Shown one piece after another: positions 42,626-52,676 of a stretch of 64,000 bases of DNA. Where the stretch lies: contig NC_133918.1 of NCBI RefSeq assembly GCF_964199755.1, forward strand, positions 1,984,001 to 2,048,000. The letters are read 5' to 3'. Numbering within the stretch: position 1 is the first letter of the stretch; each line of letters begins with the position of its first letter. This DNA comes from Larus michahellis. Its lineage: Eukaryota > Chordata > Aves > Charadriiformes > Laridae. Position numbers and translations under genes: made by a program. The notes under the pieces are model-generated. The model made no database searches. It had not been told where the DNA came from and worked only from the letters and a program-made list of their open reading frames with translations.

Positions 42626-45540
42626 GGCAATGGTCACTGTACAAGAGAGAAACGGCTTCAGTCCACAGTCAGGGAGCCTGTACGCTGCGCTCCTGGGAAC
42701 TGACATACAAAATGCAGTGACCAGAGTGTGAAAAATAAACAATTGTCTATAAATCACCAGCAGTTGATGCAGATCTCGAAGTGTCTAGAAGTACCATCGT
42801 CCCTCACTCCTGAAACCTACCCCAGTGTCCTCGCGCTACTCTACAAGTTGATCCAAGTTCGTTACTGGGCCTGCCCCTGGCCCGTGTAACTCTTCACAGC
42901 ATTTGTCTTACATTCAGTTAAGAAATGTCATTGTTGCCTCTTAAATAAGTGTTGGGATTATCTCTCGCTCGCCCAACTGTTCCCCAGAACATCTTAAAAA
43001 AAAAAAAACCACAAAAAAACACCAACCCAATAAATGCCCATTGTACGTACAGTGGAGCTGGTGGGTGTCAGCTCTGAAAGGCGCGTAGGGAGTGACAGTC
43101 CCGAAGGCACGCGGGTGGGAAGCGCTGAAGGTGGCTGGCAGAAACGGTGACCCTTCGCTGTAGCACTGGGGGTTTCTTTGCTAGAAATGGCTGAACGTTG
43201 GCAGGACTCCCGGGGTTTCGTTTCTAGGCGGGCTGACTTTGCGTATGGAAGAATTCGCTAATGCTGAACCTCGGGGAGCCGAGTGGGGGGACGCGGATGT
43301 TCTGCCCCTGGACATGGCTGGCAGGAGCTGCGGCACCGCTCGCTGCTGGTAAACCAGCGCCGGAGCTGGGAGACCTGTGACAGGGAGCCCACGTCGGCCC
43401 GGCCCGCGCCGCCGGAGAGGGAGCAGCGGCTGCAGCGCAGCTCTGGTCCTCCTGCCACCGCGCCCGGAGCGCGTCCGTCCGTCCTCTCTCCAGCGACCAG
43501 ACAGACACATCCCTCTTTCACAGTAAGTAAAGCTGCTGCGTGACCCCCCACCAGCACGGCAGGAACGTGCCCCTGTGCTGAGGTAAAGCAGAGCAGGCTT
43601 GTGAGGATTAAAATGCACTTTGAAGTCATCTGAGGACACTAATTCCCTAAAGCACAGGCTCTCGAACCTTCCTGCTTTTAATCCCTCATTGCTGCTTCCC
43701 CCAGAGTTGCCATCTGTCTTCAAAACTGCCCTATTTTCTGCTGCCACCCTGTCATGCCTCAGCTTATTATGCAGGACAGCTGCCCCTCTGCTTATTTTGG
43801 TAATTTCTGGAGCAAGCACCTGGAACCATCGGAGGGAAAGGGAAAAATCTTGGCTTTGAGGTTAAAAATAAAGCATCAGTGACATCTGCCACTCTCCTGG
43901 TACCCAGCAGCATGAGGTAAAGAGGAAAGGCCAGGCCACTTAAAGCTCGCAATATGGGCTCTTGGTTTGGTGTCGATTCCCGGCCGAAGGGGAAGAGACC
44001 CAAAACTGCCCTCCAAGCCCAGAGCTGCCATGCCCAGCGCTTGGGCACTGCCCTTCTGCTGCGGTCGCCTGCCCCAGCAGCGACTCGAGTTCCTTCCGTC
44101 ATCAACTGCCTGACGACGTTACCTGGGACCTTCCCAAGGGGCCTTTCCTGGAGCTTTTCCCAGTCTAGTCCCAGGGCTGCTGCTGCAGCCAGCTGCACCC
44201 CTGCCGCCGCAGGGAATGTCTCTCTGTCCCTGTGGGGAGTGTCCTTCTGTCCCTCAGCGCTGGGCGCAGCTTTCCTTCCTGCAGCCGGAGCGATGGCTGA
44301 CGGTGCAGAGCCTCCAGGAGAGACTTTGTTCCTTAACGCTTATCTCTGGGTTACAGGAGCCCCAGGGAAGGCAGCCCTTGTTCCTGGCAGCTCGCCGTGA
44401 CCTTGGCGCAGTTTTCTGGTCTTTCCCTTTGGACGCTCACAAAGGGGAGAAAACCTGCAGCGGCGGCTCAGGGAATGAAGCGTTAATGCCCAGCCTTCGC
44501 GCGCTCCCTGGGCTTAACTTCGGCATGCCCTGAAGCTCAACCACCCAGCCAAAGCGGAGCAGTTCCTGTCTTTGCAACCCCCTCCATCTGGCTTTCCTCT
44601 CCGGGAAGCCAAGTGCAGGGCTTAGCCCAGCCCCCAGCGCTGCAGAGGGAAGCAGGATCACACCACAGAGCGCTCAGCCCTGGCTCGGCTCCCTTGTGCT
44701 TCGCAGCTTTGTTCTCGAATGCATCTGTGAGAGTGCTCTAATGGTTTGGAGCATGAGCTTCATCAAGCCTCTAGGAATTAGCACCGCCTGCCCAGAGAAG
44801 GAAAAAGGAGAAAATAACCCCAAGAGGCAGGTGCTGGTGGCTGCACAGACACTGCTGCCTTGACAGGGGGGAGTGGGTGCCCCCTCCCTGCCAGCCCGAG
44901 CTGTGGCTGAGCTCTCCCCGTGTTAAAGGAAGGCTTCCCGCTCCTCCTTGCTCAAAGGCTTGGCCATCAGGCTCTGCCTGCGGGTCTCGGCAACCGAAAT
45001 GGCTTTGGAATGAAAAGAGGGCACGACAGGGTTAACCCTGCAAGCACAGAAACGCAATCAGCCGGAGCATCCTCTTACAGCAAGGGGATGAACAACCCGC
45101 CAGGGCTGCCCTGCCTGCGGGAAGATCCTGAGCCAGAAAAGCCCAGCAGCTCCCTGCAGGAGAGGGCCAGGGAGGAAGAGGAGGGCCGGGGCTGGCTCAG
45201 GGCCTGCGTCGGAGCTGGAGGACAGGACAGCAGGTGCTGGGAGCTGCTCAGTCCCTGCCTCCCCGGCTCTGGGTTTTACTCCCACCGCTGCAGGAGGGCG
45301 GTGTCGGCTCAAGGGCACAGGCTGCAGGGAGCAGTTAAGCCTGGCTGACCCCACAGCTGGGGCAAGCGGGAATGTGCAATGAATTCCCTTTTTAAAAAAA
45401 AAAAAAATCATACAAAATTATTTGGCTAATAAATTAAAAAGTCACTTGGTCACCGCTGTGGGGAACTGCTGCTGTTCTTCCTGGGGGAGCTTGGGGGTGA
45501 CCCTCCGGGGCAAGAAGCCAGTTCAGCCCAGGCGAGGGGG
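42626..45540 (-). other. Possible PLEKHJ1 3' UTR or noncoding region
   Basis: Begins, in - strand terms, directly after the PLEKHJ1 stop and runs to the AATAAA near 42.62 kb. The 42.6 to 43.1 kb part is AU-rich and UTR-like. The 43.1 to 45.4 kb part is GC-rich, with A-rich runs near 43.0 and 45.4 kb. A 212-codon frame here (43181 to 43819, - strand) is Arg-rich, without any recognised domain. I do not call it a gene. Confidence 0.45.
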
Positions 45541-45606
45541 TTATTGCTTGTGTGTTCCCAGCTGGAATCGGGCTTCCTCGGAGATCCCGTACTGCTCCAG
45601 GGGGTC
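45541..45606 (-). CDS. PLEKHJ1: PLEKHJ1 exon 6 (last coding)
   Basis: Encodes DPLEQYGISEEARFQLGTHK, then Q and TAA, after acceptor TTGCTGCAG. It starts in phase. Confidence 0.95.
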   Translation of the reverse strand, partial: DPLEQYGISEEARFQLGTHKQ

Positions 45607-48600
45607 CTGCAGCAAGGTACAGGGAAGGCACCAGTGAGATGAGACAAGGGGGGAGCCTGCAGCTGGGGCTGGGCTTGAGCCGGGCACTGATTCCCGGCTG
45701 CGTGCTGGATTTACCCCAGTCCAGCCCCTGGCTGCCGTTTCTGGTGCAGGAAGTGCAGCAGCCCTCAGGAGGACAGCGGATAACCGAGGTTCATGGGCTG
45801 TATTCAGCCCTCTCTGCCCAGGACGCTCCGAGGAGCCTGGCAGAGCTGTGAGCAGCATCTCAACCCACGTACGCTCTGATCTGGCCAGAGCTGCCTGTGA
45901 CCTCTTCCAGAGCACCCGTGGGAGTCTGCGCTAGCCCAGGCCAGACCCGTCCGGCTACAAACCTCGGGCTGCTCCACCACTGGAAGCGTGCGTGTACAAG
46001 GGCTGGAGCTGAGCACGACAACGTGGGCTGCTCGGCAGAGGAAGAGTCTCAGGTCTGGCTGACCATGGCTCCAGGAGCTGGCTTGCTACGGGATCGCTTT
46101 CACACACACGGCAGCAAACAGCCTTGCGCAGGGCCGGGGGCAGGACCGGAGACCACCAGGTCCAGTCCAAACCCACCGGTCACCACCTCACAAGCTGACT
46201 TCAAGGGACTCACCTTCCCTGTCATTTTCTGGATCTCGTTCCGGTAGAAAATCAAGCACCTCCTCATGAACTCATAGCTGTAAGACAGGAACAGAGCATG
46301 CGGCAGGCTGAGCAGAAAAGGATGTGGAGAAGTTTCAGATGCTATTTAGAGCTGGAGGGAAGCTTGCTCGGGAGGAGACGACCACTTTCTGCCCCGGGTT
46401 CACCACAAGTTGATCCCAGAAAACAGCACAGAGTGACGAACGCAGAGCTCGTGCTGGTGGCTCTGCCTACCTGGCTCGCTTGAGTGCCTCGATCCACTCC
46501 TGACACTGCTCCTCACTGTCACATTCGAAGCAGTATTTCCTCTCCGGCTCCTCAACGAAACCTGCCAGGGATAAGGAAAAGAGATGTGGGAGGTCCTGGT
46601 GGAGCTGCCTGCGCTCTACTCTCTCCTTCCCTGGCAACAGCCAGACTCTGCCAGGCCACAATTAGCACCTCTGATCAACTAAGATGATCTGTGAGCGAGT
46701 TGGTAACCCAGGCCTCTGTCCCTTCCCCCTTAGCCTGGGTGGCTCGTGCCTGGCCCAGAGCGGCTGCCCACAGTTTATAGCAGCCAAAGACTTCGGAGAG
46801 GAAAGAGCGACTTCTCAAACCAAGAGCGACAGCTTGGAACTGAACCAGACCAGCAAGGCCAGATTCGGGACTGAAACTCCCCGCACCTCCTTGCAAGCAG
46901 TCACCAGAGATTTAGTAACCGAAGTGGAAAATGGCCCCGAGGAAGTGATTTCGATATACGCAGAGGGCAGCCATCTGAGGAGTTCAACTGCACTTGGAGA
47001 AGGCACCGACCTGTCTTTGCTCGAGGCTTTTGGGAATTTGGTACTGTGCACAGTGGAACGCAAGTCCCCATGCAACTCCAGTTCTTTACCAAGACAGAAT
47101 CAGGACATCTAATTAATTACATTGTCCCCAGAGCTCTGCTCTTTAGTACAGAGTCCACGGAGATCTAGGCTGCTGCCGAGAAATAACTGGGTCAGGCTGC
47201 ATCAAACCCCTCAGGGCTACTGTGCAGAGACACAATCTGACACCAACTGCCATCGGTTTTAACACTTTTCTCGTGAATCCTCATTCACCAGAGCTCCCAA
47301 GAGTCCTAAACGCCCAGAAATTCGGAGCGCGGTGCTTAGAGAGATCGGTACGTTCAGGCTGTTTGAGGGTCCTTTGGAGAGAGCGAGAACACCACCTCTC
47401 CCGGCTAAAAGAGGAGACAAGGCTCTGCACAAAAAAGCAGCTGTGCCCGACAACCAGGCCAAAAGATACGGGGATGGCCTTGGAGAAACATCCTGTTATT
47501 TTCGCCACATACCTCTCGCACAATGATTAGTTGTTGGATGAAAGGCTGCTTACAAAGGACGACACACCACGAACCAGCTGGAGCCACGGCTATCAACACA
47601 AGGACAAACGGCGTGGCGGGAGGACTGGTGCTAGATTAGCCCGACAGGTGGTTTATCTGAGGCTCACGTTTTTTCTGATAAAGTGCAATAGCACAGAAGC
47701 AGCGATCTGTCAGCACCGAACCCTCCCAGAGAGGGATTGCCACAAGCCGTTGTCTCGTCTGTTGTTACTGCTTCTCTCCTCACGTGCAGCTGCGCGAATC
47801 ACACCGACTCTTTCAGCCAGCAATGAAATGCGGCTGAAATACAGCTGTATGAAATACAGCAATGAAACGCGGCTGAAATACAGCTGTATGAAATACAGCA
47901 ATGAAACGCGGCTGAAATACAGCTGTATGAAATACAGCAATGAAACGCGGCTGAAATACAGCTGTCCTCGGGATGGGGGACGCAATGCCAGAGGAACAAC
48001 CAGCAGCTGAGGAGGAGAGGGCTGAGGAGCACAAATCCCAGTGAGGAGAAGGGCTGAGGAGCACTAACCCCACTGTTACCAGAGAACCCGAGGGAAAAGC
48101 AGGAACTAAGCAGTAAAATATTTCCTTTCACGTAGCACTATTTGCCGTAAGGGGAACGCAAAGGGAATGCATCGGCAGAACTCACTGATTGAGAAGACGT
48201 TCTCCTCCTCTTTGATGATCCTGCAGTGCTCCAGCAGCAGAGCTCCAATGGGCTGGAAATGACACGGAGAGAGGGTTTAACTCGCGCCATCCACCAGTGG
48301 GACAGTGCTCTAAACCCACAGAGTTTGCCTTTTAAGCAAGTTTTATAACCTGGTGGTACTTTTAAAGTAATTCAGTCTAATTGCATGAAAGTTCCATGTT
48401 CTTTTAATCAACCTTTTTGTGTCTGCTGACCTGCTTCGTTGGGCTAGTCTTACCTGTAACACTTTGCGCACATTAATTAGGTGTTAATCATTTCTACTTG
48501 CTCAGATTCAGTCTGGGCTTTAGCATTCATTTCTGTGATGCAAAGACAGCAAAGAAGTTTGCTTCCTTGCTCAGTAAATCAAATGAAGACGAAATATTTA

Positions 48601-51201
48601 ACATGACACACAGAACGACTCCCGTTGTGCTCTGTAAGTCCTGAAGCCTTGCAGGAGGTTAACAGTGTGTCATGAACTAGAACAGCTCAGGACAAACAGA
48701 CAAATGGCAGGAACTATTTGCTACCCAGCACACACTGAGCAAGGACAGGAGAACCAAAGGGTGATACAAGCTATAAACAAAAGCAACCCACAAGCGAATT
48801 CTTTTGTCCAAGCCAAACAAAATGCGAGAGGCAAATAAGGCAGCAGGGAAGAGACTGAAAACCCTGGTTTATGGTGTATTTCTGGTACAATGGTTTGACA
48901 TCAGCACCCTCCAGCTACCTGCTGAACTCTTTTTGATCCATTCAAGAACTCACCTCCCACAGAACACACACAAGTGCTTACAAATAACCAGCAGAAAAGA
49001 AGAGAGCAGAGGAGCCAGTGGAAGAGACAGCGAAGGAGACGGGCCGTGTCCTCAGAGCCTCGTCCTACACCCGCACAGGAGCCGCAGGCACGTGCCGGAG
49101 CGACCCCTCAGCGCCTCGGCCCCAGCCAGGGAACCACAACTGCAGCTCAGCGAAGCAGCAATTAGTGACTGTGCTTCGGCAGAAGGAAGAAAAGGGTATT
49201 TCTGAAAACAGGAGCTCAGCCTTTATCTGGATAAAATATTCATGATGGAGTCAGTCTAAAAATGCCACTAAAAGCTCTCCAGTCCCTTTGTTTGTAGCAC
49301 CAGTGTGCACACAGTAGCTTTCTTTGCACGCATTATTAACATTGCTTTTATATTCATTTTCGGACAAGAGAATCTTTAGCAACAGTTACCAAGGGATTCG
49401 TTAAAAATCAACAGATCTCAGCAGCGGCAAAGCCAGAAACGGAACCCCAAGGTCCCAGCCCTCATTTCTGTTTTTCTAGAATTATAGAACCCCAGGTTGG
49501 AAGGGACCTCAAGGACCATCTGGTCCAACCTTTCTTGGCAAAAGCTCGGTCTAGACAAGATGGCCCAGCACCCTGTCCACCTGAATCTTAGAAGTGTCCA
49601 GTGTTGGGGAAAGACCCAAGCAGGGCTTCTGCACGCCCAAAATAACAATACAGACAGGGTACGGCCACAAAAGTTTCCCAGTAACAATCAGCATTGCACA
49701 CAAGTTAAATTCCTGGCATAAAAAAAGAAGACATAAGGCTAATTCTTTTCCTGGGAGAGCAAAACATAAGCTTCCCCTCACAGTTTGGCACAATAAGGCA
49801 CAGTCCTACAAACAAACATTACAGACTCCACCTTTTGCAGTTTTGGGGCAATGTTTAACAGATTCATTCCAAGCTCATGGGAGAAGCACCTGGGTGCAGG
49901 GAGATGGGAGTGCTGCTTCTCACCCCTACGAGTTTTCACTGAGTTGATGGAAGAGGAAACGTGGGTGCTCTGTCCTGGCTCTGTCCCTGTACCCACACAA
50001 TCAATTCACAGAAACAGGAGAGAGAGGCAGGAAAACAACCAACAACAACAACAAGAAGCAGATTCCACACCTCTGCTTCGTCTGTCCGGAAGTAGAAGAG
50101 AAAGTTGACAACGAGCTTCACGAGGCGTTTCTTTAACACTGCAAAGAAAAAGAACGTTGAGGTGGGCGGAAGGGCTGAGCCAGCCGGCACTGGGGGGGGG
50201 CAGAGGGAAGCCCCTTCCACCCGTCAGCGCCCAGCATGGCACCCAATCAACCAAACCACAGGGTGACAAGGCGACAAAGTCACTCTGCAGCTTCTCGAGT
50301 GGCCTCTGGGCAGACAGAACCCACGGCACCATGTCATGGACACACACAGGACGCGGCCGACGGAACCTCGGCCACTCCCAGGGAACACTCCAAACCCTGG
50401 GGGAGCCCCTGCCTGGGGCTGCCAGCACAGATGTCACCTCTGAGGGACACAGTCCAGCAGAACGCTGCAGGTCCTCGGGCGCAGGAAAGGCCCAGGACAA
50501 GGGAAGGAGCTTCTTTAACACTTGTACTCCAGTGCTGGTTTGCAAGGAAATTTGCCGGGAGACTTCAGGAAAGAGCTTCCTCCGATACCGCGGCCTCTTG
50601 TGGCCCCAACCAGCCACGCTGTTCCCAGCCGCACCCCACCCCTCTGCTCCAGCCCCCCTCGATCCTGTACCCCCTGGTCTACGTGCCGCCACTCCTGCTC
50701 CCCACTCCTACACACCAGTCCTCCCAGTCTGTTCCCAGTCCTGCCTCCCAACACCCCAAAGTCCTGCCCACCCAATACAGCCAGTCCTACCCCCTATCCA
50801 ATACTCCCAGTCTTGCTCTGGTCCCACTCCCAGTTTCCTAATCCCGCTTCTCCAGCACAACCAGTCCTGCCGCCCAGTTCTCCCCATCCCTCTCCCCCAG
50901 TCCCCCTCTATCTCTGTCCCGCAACGACTCCAGTCCCGATTCTCCAATCCTGGCCCTCCGGTTACCACAGGTCCTGCCCTACGCCCCTACCAGCTTCCCC
51001 CCATTCCCGCCCCCCCCATTCCAGCCTCCCCTCGTCCTTCCTCTCAGGCCTTCCCCGTCCAGCCCCCTCCCAGCCCTTCCCAGTCCTCCCCGCCAGCTCC
51101 CCCTCACCGCTCCCCTTCTTGGGCAGCCGCATCAAGATCTCGGCCGCCTTCTCGGCGGGCTGCCGGGCCAGGAACAGCAGCTCCCGCTCGTTGTACCTCA
51201 T
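45541..51201 (-). CDS. PLEKHJ1: PLEKHJ1, pleckstrin homology domain-containing family J member 1
   Basis: A complete six-exon gene on the - strand. The joined coding sequence is 450 bases (149 residues plus stop), the same length as human PLEKHJ1. Almost the whole protein is one PH domain (about residues 15 to 115): a basic strand KKRLVKLVVNFLFYFR, the core, and the C-terminal helix with the invariant Trp (EEQCQEWIEALKRAS), followed by a short tail DPLEQYGISEEARFQL. Known from family knowledge as a small phosphoinositide-binding protein linked to endosomes (GNRPX); its exact job is poorly defined. It converges on DOT1L and diverges from SF3A2. All splice sites are GT/AG and frames join exactly. 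Confidence 0.97.
46214..46277 (-). CDS. PLEKHJ1: PLEKHJ1 exon 5
   Basis: Completes a split Ser codon and encodes YEFMRRCLIFYRNEIQKM and TGK, the end of the PH-domain helix and following segment. The donor is GTGAGT. Confidence 0.95.
46471..46561 (-). CDS. PLEKHJ1: PLEKHJ1 exon 4 (PH-domain C-terminal helix)
   Basis: Encodes FVEEPERKYCFECDSEEQ and then CQEWIEALKRA, with split Ser codons on both sides. It includes the invariant PH-domain Trp. The donor is GTAGGC. Confidence 0.96.
47822..47964. repeat. 39-bp tandem repeat, about 3.7 copies
   Basis: Units of AATGAAACGCGGCTGAAATA followed by CAGCTGTATGAAATACAGC repeat at an exact 39-base spacing with a single early variant. Because 39 is a multiple of three, both strands keep open frames through it (13-residue repeats such as NETRLKYSCMKYS). 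It lies in PLEKHJ1 intron 3, so is presumably not translated. Confidence 0.95.
48186..48252 (-). CDS. PLEKHJ1: PLEKHJ1 exon 3
   Basis: Encodes PIGALLLEHCRIIKEEEN and VFSI plus the first base of a split Ser codon. It matches the human PVGALLLERCRVVREE segment as recalled. Confidence 0.95.
49478..49640 (-). mobile_element. CR1 LINE 3' fragment (inverted)
   Basis: On the + strand it reads as the reverse complement of a CR1 tail: ATTATAGAACCCCAGG, TTGGAAGGGACCTCAAGGA and CCATCTGGTCCAACC. It is the only copy in the window in this orientation and lies in PLEKHJ1 intron 2, so it is sense to PLEKHJ1. Confidence 0.88.
50071..50138 (-). CDS. PLEKHJ1: PLEKHJ1 exon 2
   Basis: Completes a split Val codon and encodes LKKRLVKLVVNFLFYFRT and DEAE, the first two PH-domain strands with the basic cluster expected to face the membrane. 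The donor is GTGTGG. Confidence 0.96.
50640..51100. repeat. C-rich low-complexity block in PLEKHJ1 intron 1
   Basis: Degenerate repeats of CCCAGTCCTGCC-like and CCCCATTCCCGCC-like units over about 450 bases. The - strand, which is the PLEKHJ1 non-template strand, is therefore strongly G-rich with many GGG runs. Long open frames through it (up to 432 codons) are low-complexity artefacts. Confidence 0.85.
51108..51201 (-). CDS. PLEKHJ1: PLEKHJ1 exon 1 (coding part)
   Basis: Starts MRYNERELLFLARQPAEK and ends RLPKKGS plus one base of a split Val codon. The start matches the human MRYNEREL start as recalled. The donor is GGTGAG. Confidence 0.96.
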
Positions 51202-51349
51202 GGCGAGACCCTACGGCCGCCCCATCGCCCCGGCCGCCCCCGCCCCGCCACCCGGAAGCGCTCCCGCCCGCCCCGGAAGCGCTCCCGCCGGAAGCCGGAA
51301 GTCGCGCGCTGGACGCAAGCGCGACGCGGGAGCGGGGCCGTGGGCGCCG
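51202..51349. promoter_or_regulatory. Bidirectional PLEKHJ1/SF3A2 promoter with four ETS motifs
   Basis: CpG-rich sequence between the PLEKHJ1 start codon and a likely SF3A2 first-exon donor (GCCG|GTACGG). It holds four CCGGAAG motifs within about 50 bases (51252, 51273, 51288 and 51295); the last extends to CCGGAAGT. No TATA box was seen. ETS/GABPA motif clusters are typical of housekeeping divergent promoters. Transcription start sites are not known. Confidence 0.75.
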
Positions 51350-51419
51350 GTACGGGCCGGGGGGGTGTCGGGGGGGCCCGGGGGCCTTGTCGGGGGGTGG
51401 GGGAGGGTTCCGTCCGTGC

Positions 51420-52140
51420 AGGGGGGCGCTTGTGGAGTGTTTGAGGGGGCTTTGACTCTCGCTAAGGGGTTGAGGGTGCTTGGGGGGGTTTAATTCCTTG
51501 ATGAAGGGCTGGGCGGTGGTTGGGGGGTGTGTGTGATCCTTGCTGTGGTGGGGGGGGGGGGGGTGCTTGGGGGGAGTTGACCCTTGCTGAGGTGTTGGGG
51601 GGGATTTGGGGGGTTTGACCCTTGCTGGGGAGCATTTGAGGGGGGCCTTGACCTTGCTGAGATACTGGGGGGGGGCTTTGACCTTTGCTGAAGAGTTTAG
51701 GGGTGTTTGGGGGGCTTCCACCCTTTCTGGGGGCGTTTGAGGGGGGCTTTGGCCCTTGCTGAGGAGCTGGCACTTTTTGAGGGGGGCCTTGACCCATGCT
51801 GAGATACTGGAGCGGGGCTTTGACTTTGCTGAGGAATTGAGGGGTATCTGGGGGGGCTTTGACCCTTGCAGGGGAGTGTTTGAGGGGGGCTTTGACCTTG
51901 CTGAGCAGCTGGGGATCTCCCTGGTCTTCCTTGTTGGAGGGTGGATGTGTGTGGGGGGGGGGGCACAGACCTTTGCTGAGGGAAGGGGCGACTCTGAGAC
52001 CTCACGGGGTGGTTGGGGACAGTGTGCAGAGGCCCTGGCCTTGCTGGGGGGATATAGGGGGAGCCTCTGACCCTCACAGAGGGTTTGGGACTGTGGGGGT
52101 GGCTCTGGGGCCTTGGGGGGGCGTCAGGGTGGTGGGGCAG
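51420..52140. repeat. G-rich degenerate minisatellite in SF3A2 intron 1
   Basis: Many imperfect copies of a GGGGGGCTTTGACCCTTGCT-type unit followed by GAGGAGCTGGG-like spacers of variable length. G runs of 4 to 12 bases lie on the + strand, the SF3A2 non-template strand. Dense G runs give high G-quadruplex potential. Confidence 0.88.
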
Positions 52141-52550
52141 CACCGAACCTCGGTGGTGAAGAGAGGCTTTGGCCCGTGGCAACTTCTGGGGCTGCTCGCT
52201 ATCGAGGTGGAGGGTGGTGAGGGGTGCTGGGGGGAGTCGCTGCGCATTTTGGGGAGGAGTACGTCTCTTTGGAGAAGAAGGGGCTGTGAGAAGATGGGAA
52301 GGGCTCTGGGGACCTGTTATTTTGGATCATTTTAGTTCTACTCAACTTACTGTGTCAGTGGTACAAGACCAGCTCCGTTTGAAATGGCATTGTGTGGGGA
52401 GTTCCAGGGCATGGTTTGTGGTGCTCCTGATGGGTCTAAATAGTGGTGTGAGCTCCAGGGTAGGAAAAGCGTTGGTTATCACTCATGTTGCTTTTCCTCA
52501 TTTTTCCAGACTCTTTCTCCATAAGTAGCTGAAGCACAGATATCCCCATC

Positions 52551-52676
52551 ATGGATTTTCAGCATCGTCCTGGAGGTAAAACTGGAAGCGGAGGCGTAGC
52601 CTCTGCCTCAGAAAGTAACCGAGACCGCAGGGAGAGGCTCCGGCAGCTGGCTTTGGAAACCATCGACATCAACAAG
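52551..52676 (+). CDS. SF3A2: SF3A2 coding exon 1
   Basis: Encodes MDFQHRPGGKTGSGGVAS and ASESNRDRRERLRQLALE, then TIDINK. The exon itself begins at 52510 after TTTTTCCAG, so 41 bases of 5' UTR precede the ATG. Confidence 0.97.

Noticed and set aside
43181-43819. 212-codon - strand open frame downstream of PLEKHJ1
   Set aside because: Arg-rich, no recognisable domain, in a GC-rich region likely to be 3' UTR or spacer. Kept only as an unexplained stretch.
47531-48010. 159-codon frame with 13-residue repeats
   Set aside because: Explained by the 39-bp intronic tandem repeat in PLEKHJ1.
45607-51107. A mirtron in PLEKHJ1 like human mir-1227
   Set aside because: The introns here are all long (about 190 bases or more) and their 3' ends show no short hairpin of mirtron type.
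50157-51455. 432-codon + strand open frame
   Set aside because: It runs through the C-rich intron 1 repeat, the PLEKHJ1 exon 1 antisense and the promoter. The product is Pro/Ser low complexity without any domain.
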